From: Rossellomorea vietnamensis
Lineage (GTDB): Bacteria; Bacillota; Bacilli; Bacillales; Bacillaceae_B
Reading direction: 5' to 3'
NCBI RefSeq assembly: GCF_008180615.1
Contig: NZ_VTEH01000004.1
Span: 1 to 64,000, forward strand
DNA length: 64,000 bases
Positions 26,475 through 36,470 of the stretch are shown here, one piece after another; position 1 is the stretch's first letter; the number at the start of each line of letters is the position of its first letter. The notes below the pieces were generated by a model. It saw only the letters and a list, made by a program, of their open reading frames with translations, ran no database searches and was not told the origin of the DNA. A program made the position numbers and the translations under genes.

Positions 26475-26558
26475 TTCGACAAATTCCGGGTGGTGACTGT
26501 CACGCCCCGTTTTTTCTCGCCATGGGTATTCGACAAATTCCGGGGGGTGACTGTCACC
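26475..26558 (-). repeat. Two direct copies of the GTGACAGTCAC family
   Basis: Copies at 26475-26503 and 26529-26558, both running from TTCGAC to GTGACTGTCAC, 54 bp apart in the same orientation. They are the last copies seen in the window; none occur from 26.6 to 64 kb. Confidence 0.88.
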
Positions 26559-26677
26559 AAGAAACACAAGAAACCCAAGAAATCCAAGAGACCCAATGAA
26601 TACCGTCTCCAAATACAAGTACATTTCTAGTACAATAGGAGTAATAGAGCAGCTTGATAGAAGGTGGGGTGTCTGGG

Positions 26678-28171
26678 ATGGATGTTACGTTGAAGAAGAT
26701 TGTGGAGGCGAGTTATCTTACGGCTGATTCGGCTCCGCATTATCGGACGATTTTACGTTATTTTTACGGGCAGCATGAGCAGATGAGAGATTATATTGCG
26801 CCTGAAGAGATCTTGGAGTATATGAAGTCGGTTCCTTTTTTTCCGGATTACAGCGAGGAGCAGCTTCATCAGCAGCTTGCACAGCTGGTAAAGTGGAATA
26901 ACTTGATTGCGCGTCAGGATATGACGAACGCCAAGACGGTTGAGGAGTATAAGAAGAAGCGGTTTCGTTATCAGTGTACCCCGTATACGGTGGAAATCGA
27001 GAGGATGCTGTCAGGCCTCGAGAAGATTGGTGATTCTTTTCAAGGTTCGCTTGAACGTTCGCAGTTTGACCGTCTGCTGCAATCACTCTCTATCCTGGAG
27101 AAGGAAGTGGATCAAAGCCTGTCCAAAACACCAGAAGAATACATGCGGATTTGGGAGGATGTTTTCCGCTACTTCCAAAGCATCCGTACGAGCACGGCCG
27201 ACTACATAGCTTATATTAATAGTGAGCAGACAGATCAGCGGATGCAGACCGAGGCTTTTCTTGTTTATAAAAATCAGTTCACTACATATTTAAGAGACTT
27301 CATAGTTTCTCTTCAAAAAACGTCCTTGCAAATTCAGGAGCGATTGAACAGCTTGAGTGAGGACAAGCTGCAAGCATTTTTCCAAAAGCTGATTCTACAC
27401 CGCCAATCGATTCCGCGCCTTGAGGATTTGTCTTCGTCAAAAGAGGACTGGCTGTCAGAATATGAAGGTTATTGGGACTCACTGTGCCGCTGGTTCCTGG
27501 GATCAGGCTCTCAGCGAAGCGAGTTGGAAGTATTGCAGTGGCAGACGAATGAAATGATCCGCAGGATGACGAGGTATGTCCAGAGAATCGGAGAGAGACA
27601 GCAGCATTTCAGGAGCAGGAAGCGTGATTATCTCCATTTGGCGAACTGGTTTAAGGAAAGCAGTGGGATCGATGAATCTCACCGGCTTTCCTCTGTTGTG
27701 TTCGGCTCCATGACCATCCAGCATCTGTCTCTTCAGGAAGGCACAACCGACAACCTTCATTCAGATACGTGGGATGAAGAGCCTGTACTTCGGACGGTCA
27801 AGCCCAGGACGATCCGTTACAGGGAAAAAACCAAGCCCGGCGGCTTCGATTCTAATGAAGAAAAGAAACAGAAACAGCGGCAGCAGTATTTAGAAGAACG
27901 AAAACATGAAAAACAGCTGATTGAAAAGTACATGAATAAAGGTGTCATAGAGTTGTCGTCGATTGGAACGGTTGAGCCTTTCATCCGCAAGATATTACTG
28001 AGCTGGATTGGAAAATCGATGGCTTCGAAAAACAGGAAAGTGAAGACGGATTACGGCTTGACAGTGGAGGTTAAGCTGGATAAGAACAAGATGATTACGT
28101 TACAAGCTGAGGACGGAAAGCTATCCATGCCGAACGCGGTTTTTTACTTGGAAAAAGAAGGGGTGAAATAA
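26678..28171 (+). CDS. jetA: Wadjet anti-plasmid protein JetA (DUF2397/TIGR02677 type)
   Basis: A 497-residue protein. ATG 26678 has AAGGTGGGGTG upstream and is preferred over an in-frame TTG at 26654. The N-terminus (Y-L-T-A-D-S-A-P-H-Y-R-T-I-L-R-Y-F-Y) matches my recollection of the TIGR02677 start. The body is helical with a winged-helix-like N-terminal part. In Wadjet, JetA is the kleisin-like subunit that bridges the SMC-type JetC heads. It is the first gene of a tight four-gene operon; the next begins at the base after its stop. Confidence 0.88.
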   Translation: MDVTLKKIVEASYLTADSAPHYRTILRYFYGQHEQMRDYIAPEEILEYMKSVPFFPDYSEEQLHQQLAQLVKWNNLIARQDMTNAKTVEEYKKKRFRYQCTPYTVEIERMLSGLEKIGDSFQGSLERSQFDRLLQSLSILEKEVDQSLSKTPEEYMRIWEDVFRYFQSIRTSTADYIAYINSEQTDQRMQTEAFLVYKNQFTTYLRDFIVSLQKTSLQIQERLNSLSEDKLQAFFQKLILHRQSIPRLEDLSSSKEDWLSEYEGYWDSLCRWFLGSGSQRSELEVLQWQTNEMIRRMTRYVQRIGERQQHFRSRKRDYLHLANWFKESSGIDESHRLSSVVFGSMTIQHLSLQEGTTDNLHSDTWDEEPVLRTVKPRTIRYREKTKPGGFDSNEEKKQKQRQQYLEERKHEKQLIEKYMNKGVIELSSIGTVEPFIRKILLSWIGKSMASKNRKVKTDYGLTVEVKLDKNKMITLQAEDGKLSMPNAVFYLEKEGVK

Positions 28172-29335
28172 GTGGAGCAGACACAGGTTTTTGACGAAAA
28201 GGCCATCCAGGGCATGGATCTTCTTTTTCATCACTACTGGATCCTGAGGTCTGAGCAGCCGGAATGGTATCAGCTCATTAGGGAGCGGGAAAAAGTGCTG
28301 CGCCGGTATATCGGTGATAAATTCGGACTGCGGCTGATTGTGCACCAGCATTTTATCAAACTGGAGAAAATACCGGCGGAACCGGAGAGATGGATGGGCA
28401 TCCAGGAATTTCAGGAACCGATGGACTATGCGATTTTTTGCTGTGCTCTATCCTTTTTAGAAGGAAAGGCAGTTGATGAGCAGTTTCTGCTGTCGGAGAT
28501 CTGCCAGGAAATCCAAAGTGATTACCCCGGGGATTTCCCACTGGATTGGACGCTCTTTACCCACCGGAAATCCCTGATCAGAGCGGTGAAGGTGCTGATG
28601 GATTTTCAGCTCATCCGCACGATTGACGGTGATATCTCCCGCTTTGATCATAACGAAGAGCAGGAGGTTCTATATGAAGCAACCACCTACAGCCGGTACT
28701 TCATGAGGACCTATCCGGACGATTTTGCAGCCTATACGCATTGGGAAGAACTGCTGAAGGAAGATTGGAAGCTGAATCAGGAAGATGAACGGCGTAAGCG
28801 AGTGTATCGAAAGCTCTTTTTTTCCCCTGGCATCCACCGCCAGGACCAGCAGGATCCCGACTTTCTGTACATCCGCAATTTCCGGAACCGCCTCAGTGAA
28901 GACATTGACAAACACAGCGATTACCAGCTGCATGTTTATAAAAATACTGCGTTCCTATCCTCTGCCGTAAGCAGGCAGTACCATAATCTGTACCCTGATA
29001 CGAAAGCGTCCTCTGACCTGCTTCTTCAGCTGTCAAAAGAGATCCACGGGCAGCGGGAGCGATACACTCCTGCTGAAAACGGGGAGATTATTTTTACAAA
29101 AAGTGAGTTTGAACAGGCCGTCGATGAGCTGAGGGAGGTCTATGGGCAAGGATGGTCGAAATTTTTTAGAGAAAAAAGCACCAGCGGCATTGCGGCGGAG
29201 TTAATGATATCCATGAAGGACTGGATGATGGCCGAAGAAGACGAGGAAACAGGCTTGATAAAAATAAAGCCGCTGCTTGGTGTCATAGCTGGAGAATATC
29301 CTGCAGATTTTGAAAAAGGAGGAGAGAGCGAATGA
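28172..29335 (+). CDS. jetB: Wadjet protein JetB (DUF2398/TIGR02678 type)
   Basis: A 387-residue protein with a GTG start directly after the jetA stop and GAAGGGGTGA as ribosome site. Predicted tandem winged-helix (KITE-like) subunit that binds the kleisin JetA. It shows L-S-F-L-E-G-K-A-V-D and Y-F-M-R-T-Y in the expected region. It overlaps jetC by 4 bp (ATGA), implying translational coupling. Confidence 0.86.
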   Translation: MEQTQVFDEKAIQGMDLLFHHYWILRSEQPEWYQLIREREKVLRRYIGDKFGLRLIVHQHFIKLEKIPAEPERWMGIQEFQEPMDYAIFCCALSFLEGKAVDEQFLLSEICQEIQSDYPGDFPLDWTLFTHRKSLIRAVKVLMDFQLIRTIDGDISRFDHNEEQEVLYEATTYSRYFMRTYPDDFAAYTHWEELLKEDWKLNQEDERRKRVYRKLFFSPGIHRQDQQDPDFLYIRNFRNRLSEDIDKHSDYQLHVYKNTAFLSSAVSRQYHNLYPDTKASSDLLLQLSKEIHGQRERYTPAENGEIIFTKSEFEQAVDELREVYGQGWSKFFREKSTSGIAAELMISMKDWMMAEEDEETGLIKIKPLLGVIAGEYPADFEKGGESE

Positions 29336-32300
29336 CGGAAACGCAATGGATGATGAACAGAGCAGGGCTGCTGAACTTCTGGTATTACGATGAAGAGATC
29401 TTTCAATTCTCGGAAGGCAAACTTCTGCTTAGAGGCACGAACGGCTCCGGGAAATCGGTGACGATGCAAAGTTTTCTTCCGGTCCTGCTGGATGGAAAGA
29501 AATCGCCTGACAGACTGGATCCGTTTGGTTCTAAAGCGAGAAAGATGGAAGACTACCTGCTCGGCGAAAAGGAAGTCGTGAACCGTGATGAGCGGACAGG
29601 GTATTTATTCATAGAATACAAGAAGCGTGGAACAGATCAGTATATAACAACAGGGATCGGCATGCAGGCGAAGCGGAATAAAGGCATTAAGTCGTGGTAC
29701 TTCCTCCTGACGGATAACCGCCGTATCGGGAAGGACTTTCATCTTTCGCAGATCCATCTAGGTGACAGGGTGCCTTTTTCAGCAAAAGAGTTGGAAAACC
29801 GCATAGGAGACGGGGGTTATGTTGTTCATACGCAGCGGGAATACATGGACTTGGTCAATAAGCATGTGTTCGGATTTCAATCAGTGGAAGCTTATGAGGA
29901 TTTAATTAAGCTTCTGATTCAATTGCGGAGCCCGAAGCTCTCCAAGGACTTCAAGCCGACCGTCATTTACGAGATTCTCGAATCCGCTCTTCCTCCTTTG
30001 ACAGACGATGAACTCCGGCACCTGTCCGATACGATCGAAAATATGGATCAGACACAGCAGCAATTGGAACAGTTAGAGCGGGAGTATGATTCGAGCCAAA
30101 AGCTGACCGCTCAATACCATCTGTACAATCAATATATCCTGGCAGAAAGAGCGAAGCAGTGGCAAGTGTCTCAAGAGCGCCATGCCAAGGGAGAGGAAAA
30201 GGCACAGGCGCTGGAAAAAGAAGAGGCTGATCTCAGAGTTGAAATCCTTCGTTTGGAAGAGAACCAAAAGCAAGCACTGCAGAAGCGGGACCTCGCCGAG
30301 TCTGAGAAAGGACGCCTGCAAAAGCATGAAGTATGGAAGCTCGAAGAAGATAAAGCGAGGATGAAGGACGAGGCTGTCAAGTGGAACAAGAATCTTCATG
30401 ATCTGCAAGAGAAGTGGGACAGAAAGAAAGAGAAGCTCCATGCCGACTGGAAGCAGCGAGAAAGCGATGAAGCGGCATTAAGCAGGGAAGAGCGAATGGT
30501 CGGCGAATTGCTGGGAGAACTGGAGGTCGACGGAGAAGAGGCAGCCTTCAGCCAGCATACTGTCAATGCCGCTGATTTCCAAAGAAGAATTCGATTTTAC
30601 CGTCTGGTCGAAAGAGGCCGGGCAGCATGAAAGTCTATTGTCATTCCTTGGAAAGCTGGCGGAAAAACTGGAGAGCTTGAATGTGGACCATGACCGTCTG
30701 CAAAAAGAATCTTCCGAAAAAAAGCAGGAAATCGATGGATTGCAAAAAGAACAGGATCATCTTAGGCAGTGGTTCACTGAACAGAAAGCCAGCCTCCAGC
30801 ACGACGTGTTTTCATGGATTGGGCGCCATTCGGAAGTAAGCTATTCAGAAGAACAGCAGCAGGAAATCGCCCGTTCCTTGCAGGGGCTTTATGAAACGAA
30901 CCGCTACGACGATATCAGGGAAATGCTCCTGTCAGGCATTAGTGATTATACAGCTGAAGTGAAAGCAGAGATGAGCCTGGCCCGTCAAAGGCAGACGGAA
31001 AAGAAGCAGGAGATAGAAGAGGCGGAGAACCAGCTTCACTCCTGGAAAAACTTAAAAATGCCAAACCCTGACCGCCATCCTGATACAGAGAAAGCCCGCA
31101 ATGAATTGAGGGAAAAGGGCGTACCATTCCTCCCGTTTTACGCAGCAGTTGAGTTTGAAGACCATGTTACTGAAGAACAAAAAGAGCGGCTGGAGTCTGC
31201 CCTCATGCATGCTGGGCTGTTGGACAGCTTGATCACGGAAGAAAAAGCAAATCCTGTTCACGACCGTTTCATCCGAGCGGAACCGCTTGTTCTCGGCCAC
31301 ACGCTCGCCGATTATTTGTATCCAGATGTGGATGAAAGTGACGAGATATCAAAATCCCTTGTGGACGAGGTGTTAAGAAGCATTTCCCTCGACGAACAGG
31401 AAAACGGATTCCGTATCGATCTCGATGGATTCTACACGATTGGCTGCCTGGAAGGCCATGCACCAGAGGAAGGGCCCTCCAAATATATCGGCAGAACCTC
31501 ACAGAAGAGATACAAGCAGCAGAAGATTTCAGAGTGGGAAGAGAACCTGGCCCTGCTGAAGGGAGAACTGCAGCAATGGGAACGAACGGTGATGGACTGT
31601 GAAGAAGCTCTACGAGAAGCAGAGGGTTGGAAAACAACCATTCCATCTGATAAGGAACTTAGTGAACTTCATCAAAGCATTGAAACCAATCAGCGAGCCA
31701 TCTCCCAGGAAAAGCAGCACCTGCTGAAACTCGAGGGGCGCTGGAAAGAAGTTCTTCAAGAAATTAAGAGAACCAGGCTTGAATTGCATGGGCAAGGCAG
31801 CTCTCTGAACCTGAAGCTGGATGTGGAAGCACTTGCCGGAGCATTGGATGCATCAAGGAGTTACCGGACATATCTTCATAGATTGGAAAATGTATCGCAA
31901 AGATGCCTGTTTTTCTCCAACAAGATTCAGGACCTTTCCCTGCGGATGGAAGAAGCGGAGGAAGAGCTGGATGAGATTCGCGGCGAGCAAAATAGTGCAG
32001 AATCCAAGCTTTCTGCTTTAAAAGCCGAAATACAGTCGATTGAAGAGCAGATGAAACTGAAGGGAATCGACGATATCCGGAAGCGCATCAGCGAAGTTCT
32101 TGAAGAGCTGAGAACGGCAGGGAGCCAAATCAGTGATTTGTATGAAGTGCTTCCGCAGAAGAGAGCAGCACGAGATACGCTCTTAAAGGAATTGGAGTCG
32201 GCCAGGATAAATACGGCTTTTTGGCTGAACATGTCCATGGAGTGGAGCTCCATCGTGAAAAAAGAACTTAGCCGGGGCTTCATCGAAGGAGAAGAATCCG

Positions 32301-33433
32301 AGCCATCCACGATTCTCTCTAAGCTGGGCGCTGTTTTAGAAAAGCATGACAGAGCCAAGTTAAATGAGCAGCTTACCAAAACCTTTTTAAATGAGCAGCA
32401 GAATCTGATGGAGTACAGAATGTTTGAGTATTCTGAAGAGGAGGAACGTCCCGATTGGTTCAGCGAAGATTTCGGGGAGTATTATGAACCTTTTAAAAAT
32501 GAATGGGAACAGCTCCGAAGCCGCCGCCTAGTGCAAATGGAATATCAGGGACAGCGGGTCAGCCCCTATTTTGTCCACTCTTCTTTGGAAAAAGAATTAG
32601 AATCCCAGCGCGGCTGGCTGGATGAGCAGGACCGCCAGCTTTACCAGGATATCATGGTCAACACAGTCGGTGTGATTCTCCGCAACCGGATTCAGCGGGC
32701 TCAGAAGTGGGTGAAAGAAATGAACGCGATCATGGAAAGCCGTGACAACTCATCAGGACTGATTTTCTCCGTGGCCTGGAAGCCTCTGACGGCAGAATCC
32801 GAGCAGGAACTCGACACAAGCGACCTGGTAAAACTTCTTCAGCGCAACAGCAAATTTTTAAACGAGGAAGACCTGAACCGCATCACCAAGCATTTTCAAT
32901 CCAGAATCGAAAAGGCGAAAGAGCTGATTCAGCTTCGCAATGAAGGGTCGACGCTGCATCAGGTTCTCAAAGAGGTACTCGATTACCGCAAGTGGTTCAC
33001 TTTCGTACTGTCCTTCAGGCGCGTCAACGAGCCGAAGAGAGAATTGACGAACAACGCATTCTTTAAGTTCAGTGGCGGGGAAAAAGCAATGGCAATGTAT
33101 ATCCCATTATTTACGGCCGCTTACTCACGCTACAAAGAGGCTGGTGAAATGGCACCATTTATCATCTCGCTGGATGAAGCGTTCGCCGGTGTTGATGAAC
33201 AAAATATCCGCGACATGTTCGAAGTGGTGGAACAGCTCGGGTTCAACTACATTATGAACTCGCAAGCCTTATGGGGTGATTATGATACGATTTCCTCGCT
33301 CTCGATCAGCGAGCTCGTCCGCCCGAAAAATGCTGACTTTGTAACCGTCATACGTTATGAATGGGACGGAAACCAAAGGAATCTCATAATCGAGGAAGAG
33401 ACAGAAGAGGATGAGGAAGTGCTGATCAATTGA
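29332..33433 (+). pseudogene. jetC: Wadjet SMC-like ATPase JetC (TIGR02680 type), interrupted by a +1 frameshift
   Basis: It is read in two frames. The first runs 29332-30630 and has Walker A G-T-N-G-S-G-K-S (35-42) and a coiled coil. The second takes over near 30580 and runs to 33433, with signature F-S-G-G-E-K-A and Walker B I-I-S-L-D-E-A-F (D1281/E1282 after correction). Removing one C from the CC at 30579-30580 joins A-A-D-F to K-E-E-F-D-F-T-V-W and restores a continuous protein of about 1366 residues, the size I recall for this family. No slippery heptamer or stop-codon pause site of a known programmed +1 shift is seen. So this is a recent inactivating mutation, phase variation, or a sequence error. 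JetC is the DNA loop-extruding motor of Wadjet, so the defence would be off if the shift is real. Confidence 0.85.
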
Positions 33434-34704
33434 CGCCTTCATTAAAAATTTTTAAAGAGGAACCAGGCTTCCTGAAACTCTTCACTCTTTTCAAACAAAA
33501 ATATCGTTCCCTTGGAAGAGTGTCCGGAACGGTGAAGCTGGATGAATTTTCTGATGAGGAACTATTATCGGTAGCAGGATTTATGGGGGTTTCCCCAGAG
33601 AACTTGAAAGATAAAAGGAAAGTAGCGCTTGCCGACTTTGAACGGGAGCTCGCCCGCACCCCGTTCAGGGAGTACAGCTTCGTTGAACTTCTGCAGGAAG
33701 TACTCGGGGAGATCATTTTAACAAAGAGAGAGGAAGAAGAGTTAACTCTAACAGAGGAAAAAAAATTTCTTTCCTCGCTGAGGGCTGAAGCTCCCGCAGC
33801 TGATTGGTGGTGGGATTGGCTGGCGGAGAAGCCCGCTGACTCCAGGTGGATTTGGGGTCTGTACAAGCAGGATCCGATTCGGTTGCAGGAAGTGTTGTTA
33901 ATAGTTTCTTCTGCGGTGGGAAGCCTGCCTGAAAAAGGGGAGTTTACCCGTCTGCCTGTCTTCGCTCAAAAAATAACCGGCAATCCTCACTCTTTTGATC
34001 CCAAAGGGGTAACCGGAAAACTTCTTCTTTATGCTTTGTACGTGTTAAGTGTGAGCAGGGGGGAATGGGATGGAAGAACGCCTCAGAGTTCAGAGGAAAT
34101 GAATGACCTATTAGGGTTTCATGGTCTTTTAAAGGATGATTTATGGAGCTTCGTGACTTGCCGGGGATTCCTGGCGGAGGATGAGAAGGGGCTTCACCCT
34201 GCCTGGGAAGGTTCGGTATCCCGCGGCTCTGTTATGAATGTCCCTGTCAGAGAGCTGCTTGGACTGGAGAGGGTATGGCCTGCTGCGGGAAATGAAGTAT
34301 GGATCGTCGAGAACTCCAGTGTCGCATCAGCCTTAATGGATGAAGTGAAGGATGCTCCTGTCATTTGTACTCATGGGCAGCTCCGGACTGCCGGGTGGCT
34401 TCTTCTGGATTATCTCGTCGCAGAAGGGTGCAGGCTGAACTATTCAGGAGATCTCGATCCAGAAGGCCTGCTGATTGCGGACCGAATAGGGATGCGGTAT
34501 CAAGACAGTGTTTCCTTTTGGCGGATGGGTGCCGATTCTTATCGTAAAAGCCTCTCCCAGGAAGATATCACCTCGCGGATCGGAAAACTGGATTCGCTGA
34601 AGTGCCCGGAGCTGGTTTCGGTTGCTTCTGCGCTGAAAGATGAGGGGAAGGCTGGATACCAGGAGGGCCTGATTGAAGATTTGATTCGGGATATGCGCGG
34701 GTAG
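33430..34704 (+). CDS. jetD: Wadjet nuclease subunit JetD (TIGR02679/DUF2399 type, TOPRIM)
   Basis: A 424-residue protein with a TTG start overlapping the jetC stop (TTGA). The C-terminal half has the TOPRIM acidic set: E294 in W-I-V-E-N-S and D341-x-D343 in S-G-D-L-D-P-E-G. This is the metal site used by JetD to cut small circular DNA after extrusion by JetABC. The N-terminal half is the family's DUF3323-like region. All nuclease residues are intact although jetC is broken. Confidence 0.88.
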   Translation: MTPSLKIFKEEPGFLKLFTLFKQKYRSLGRVSGTVKLDEFSDEELLSVAGFMGVSPENLKDKRKVALADFERELARTPFREYSFVELLQEVLGEIILTKREEEELTLTEEKKFLSSLRAEAPAADWWWDWLAEKPADSRWIWGLYKQDPIRLQEVLLIVSSAVGSLPEKGEFTRLPVFAQKITGNPHSFDPKGVTGKLLLYALYVLSVSRGEWDGRTPQSSEEMNDLLGFHGLLKDDLWSFVTCRGFLAEDEKGLHPAWEGSVSRGSVMNVPVRELLGLERVWPAAGNEVWIVENSSVASALMDEVKDAPVICTHGQLRTAGWLLLDYLVAEGCRLNYSGDLDPEGLLIADRIGMRYQDSVSFWRMGADSYRKSLSQEDITSRIGKLDSLKCPELVSVASALKDEGKAGYQEGLIEDLIRDMRG

Positions 34705-34780
34705 ACTTTGGAGGAATTTGAGCACCCAACTTGCAGGCTGCCGATTTTACTTTAGGTTGCAAACACTCAAAACATCTATG

Positions 34781-34824
34781 AAAACGCACTGTGAACTTTT
34801 TTTGAATTCGCAGTGCGTTTTTTT
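34781..34824 (+). terminator. Terminator of the jetABCD operon
   Basis: AAAACGCACTG pairs with CAGTGCGTTTT, followed by T-run to 34824. The A-run on the other side makes it work both ways. Confidence 0.9.
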
Positions 34825-34912
34825 ACTTATCAACCCTTGAGAGGATAGAATCTTTAATTTTAGTAACTTTAGCTGAGCCGAGCTGAGTAACATGCGTTGA
34901 GGAATTTGGTCG

Positions 34913-35780
34913 GAGATATGTATCCAGGCGTGAGGTGGATACATAAGTAGAGGGATTGAGAGGGAGATATGTATCCAGAAGTGTGAGGTGGATACATGAG
35001 TTGAGGGTTTGGGAGGGAGATATGTATCCAGAAGTGTGAGGTGGATACATGAGTTGAGGGTTTGAGAGGGAGATGTGTATCCAGAAGTGTGAGGTGGATA
35101 CATGAGTTGAGGGTTTGGGAGGGAGATGTGTATCCAGAAGTGTGAGGTGGATACTTGAGTTGAGCATTTGTGTAGGAGATATGCATCCAGAAGTGTGAGG
35201 TGGATACATGAGTTGGGGGAATGAGAGGGAGATGTGTATCCAGAAGTGTGAGGTGGATACATGAGTTGGGGGAATGAGAGGGAGATGTGTACCCAGAAGC
35301 GTGAGGTAGGTACATGAGTTGAGCGAATGAGCCGGAGATATGTATCCAGAGGCGGGAGGTGGATACATGAGTTGGGGAATTGGGAGGGAGATATGTATCC
35401 AGAAGCGTGAGGTGGGTACATGAGTTGGGGGATAGGGGCTAAGATATGTATCCAGAGGCGTGAGGTGGGTACATAGTTGAGAGATTGTGCCGGAGATATG
35501 TATCCAGAGGCGTGAGGTGGGTACATGAGTTGAGGGTTTGGGAGGGAGATATGTATCCAGAGGCGGGAGGTGGATACATGAGTTGAGAGATTGTGCCGGA
35601 GATATGCATCCAGAGGCGTGAGGTGGATACATGAGTTGGGGAATTGGGAGGGAGATATGTATCCAGAAGCGAGAGGTGGGTACAAGAGTTGGGGATGGAG
35701 AGGGAGATATGTATCCAGAGGCGTGAGGTGGATACAACAGTTGAGGGATTGTGCAGAAGACATGTATCCAGAAGCAATGT
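34913..35780 (+). repeat. Tandem array of 17 hairpin-forming 53-bp units
   Basis: The core TATCCA or variant recurs at 34921, 34972, 35025, 35078, 35131, 35184, 35237, 35290, 35343, 35396, 35449, 35501, 35554, 35607, 35660, 35712 and 35765. Spacing is 53 bp except for one 51 and two 52. Each unit reads GAGATATGTATCC at its start, and nearly all hold the inverted repeat TGTATCCA, 11 nt, TGGATACA. Four units have TGGGTACA on the right arm, which keeps pairing through a U-G pair only in plus-sense RNA. Unit 35290 has changes on both arms (TGTACC/GGTACA). It is not CRISPR: the whole period repeats. The period is not a multiple of three, so the long minus-strand open frames here are by-products. 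Confidence 0.95.
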
Positions 35781-35866
35781 CGACACCTAACTTGCAATTT
35801 TCTTAGAAACCGCTTTGTCGAATTTTCGCTAATGGTTTCTCCTTTTAGCTCCTGCTGGAAACAGAT

Positions 35867-35872
35867 TATAAT
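35867..35872 (+). promoter_or_regulatory. Possible -10 box (TATAAT) for the PUA/EVE-like gene
   Basis: A perfect TATAAT lies 119 bp before the TTG start at 35991, followed by AAGGAGGTG at 35880. The only frame after that ribosome site overlaps the next gene out of register, so the site may be a relic of a lost leader peptide. No good -35 box is seen. Confidence 0.35.
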
Positions 35873-35990
35873 AGAATGATAAGGAGGTGTGCCTATCGAT
35901 AGGAATCTTTGTTAACTCACTTCGCTTGCCACGCAATAAGCACCCACTCAGTGCCAACACAAAGTCTACTAAGGAAAGGAAGGAATCAAT

Positions 35991-36398
35991 TTGCCAAAAG
36001 CTTACCTCGTCAATACGAACAAATCCCAAAATCCCCACAATGAAGCAGAGATGCTGGAAGAACAGAAGGTCGCTGCTTATTACTCTCCATGGAAATACCT
36101 CATCAATCACATCGAAGCCAATGACATGGTGTTTCTCTACAGCAATGGAAATGGAATCATCGCACGCGGAATCGGATCGGGAATCATTGAAAAAGCCGGG
36201 GAAGATGACTTGGAACACTACATGCCTCTTGTTCAATTTGAAAATCTGGAGGAGCCGCTGCCGCCTTCAGCGATTGTGCAGCTTGCCCAAGGGATGACGG
36301 ATGAAAATTACAAAATCAAATGGAACCAGACGATGATCCATATTCAAGGATTCATTGGTGAAGAAATCTGGCGCTATATTACAAAGAATAATATGTAG
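35991..36398 (+). CDS. PUA/EVE-like small protein, function unknown
   Basis: A 135-residue protein with a TTG start and GGAAGG 7 bp upstream. The pattern A-Y-L-V-N-T-N-K at the start, D-M-V-F-L-Y-S-N-G-N-G-I-I-A-R-G in the middle and W-R-Y at the end recalls EVE/PUA-fold domains that read modified bases. I infer that only from layout. It lies downstream of Wadjet and the hairpin array and could belong to the defence island. A PfpI gene follows at 72 bp. Confidence 0.72.
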   Translation: MPKAYLVNTNKSQNPHNEAEMLEEQKVAAYYSPWKYLINHIEANDMVFLYSNGNGIIARGIGSGIIEKAGEDDLEHYMPLVQFENLEEPLPPSAIVQLAQGMTDENYKIKWNQTMIHIQGFIGEEIWRYITKNNM

Positions 36399-36470
36399 CT
36401 GTCCGGGAAATTTGCAATTCTATTTCTCCTGTCAGAAAATAAGGAGAGAAATGTAAAGGAGGACTGTCCA

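Noticed and set aside
30566..30630. Separate gene starting at the ATG at 30566 inside jetC
   Set aside because: The ATG has no ribosome site, and the downstream frame begins mid-coiled-coil. A one-base correction gives a full-length JetC instead.
34913..35780. CRISPR array
   Set aside because: The entire 53-bp period is conserved, with no unique spacers, no leader and no cas genes.
34747..35797. Several long minus-strand open frames (up to 338 codons) with repeats rich in H, P, S and T
   Set aside because: They are by-products of the 53-bp array. The period is not divisible by three, so the same DNA is read in three frames as a 53-residue repeat. Two frames are open at once, and no ribosome site is present.
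35887..36297. 136-codon plus frame after an AAGGAGGTG site
   Set aside because: Most of it is out of register with the PUA/EVE-like gene, whose own start and ribosome site are good. The sequence shows no domain.
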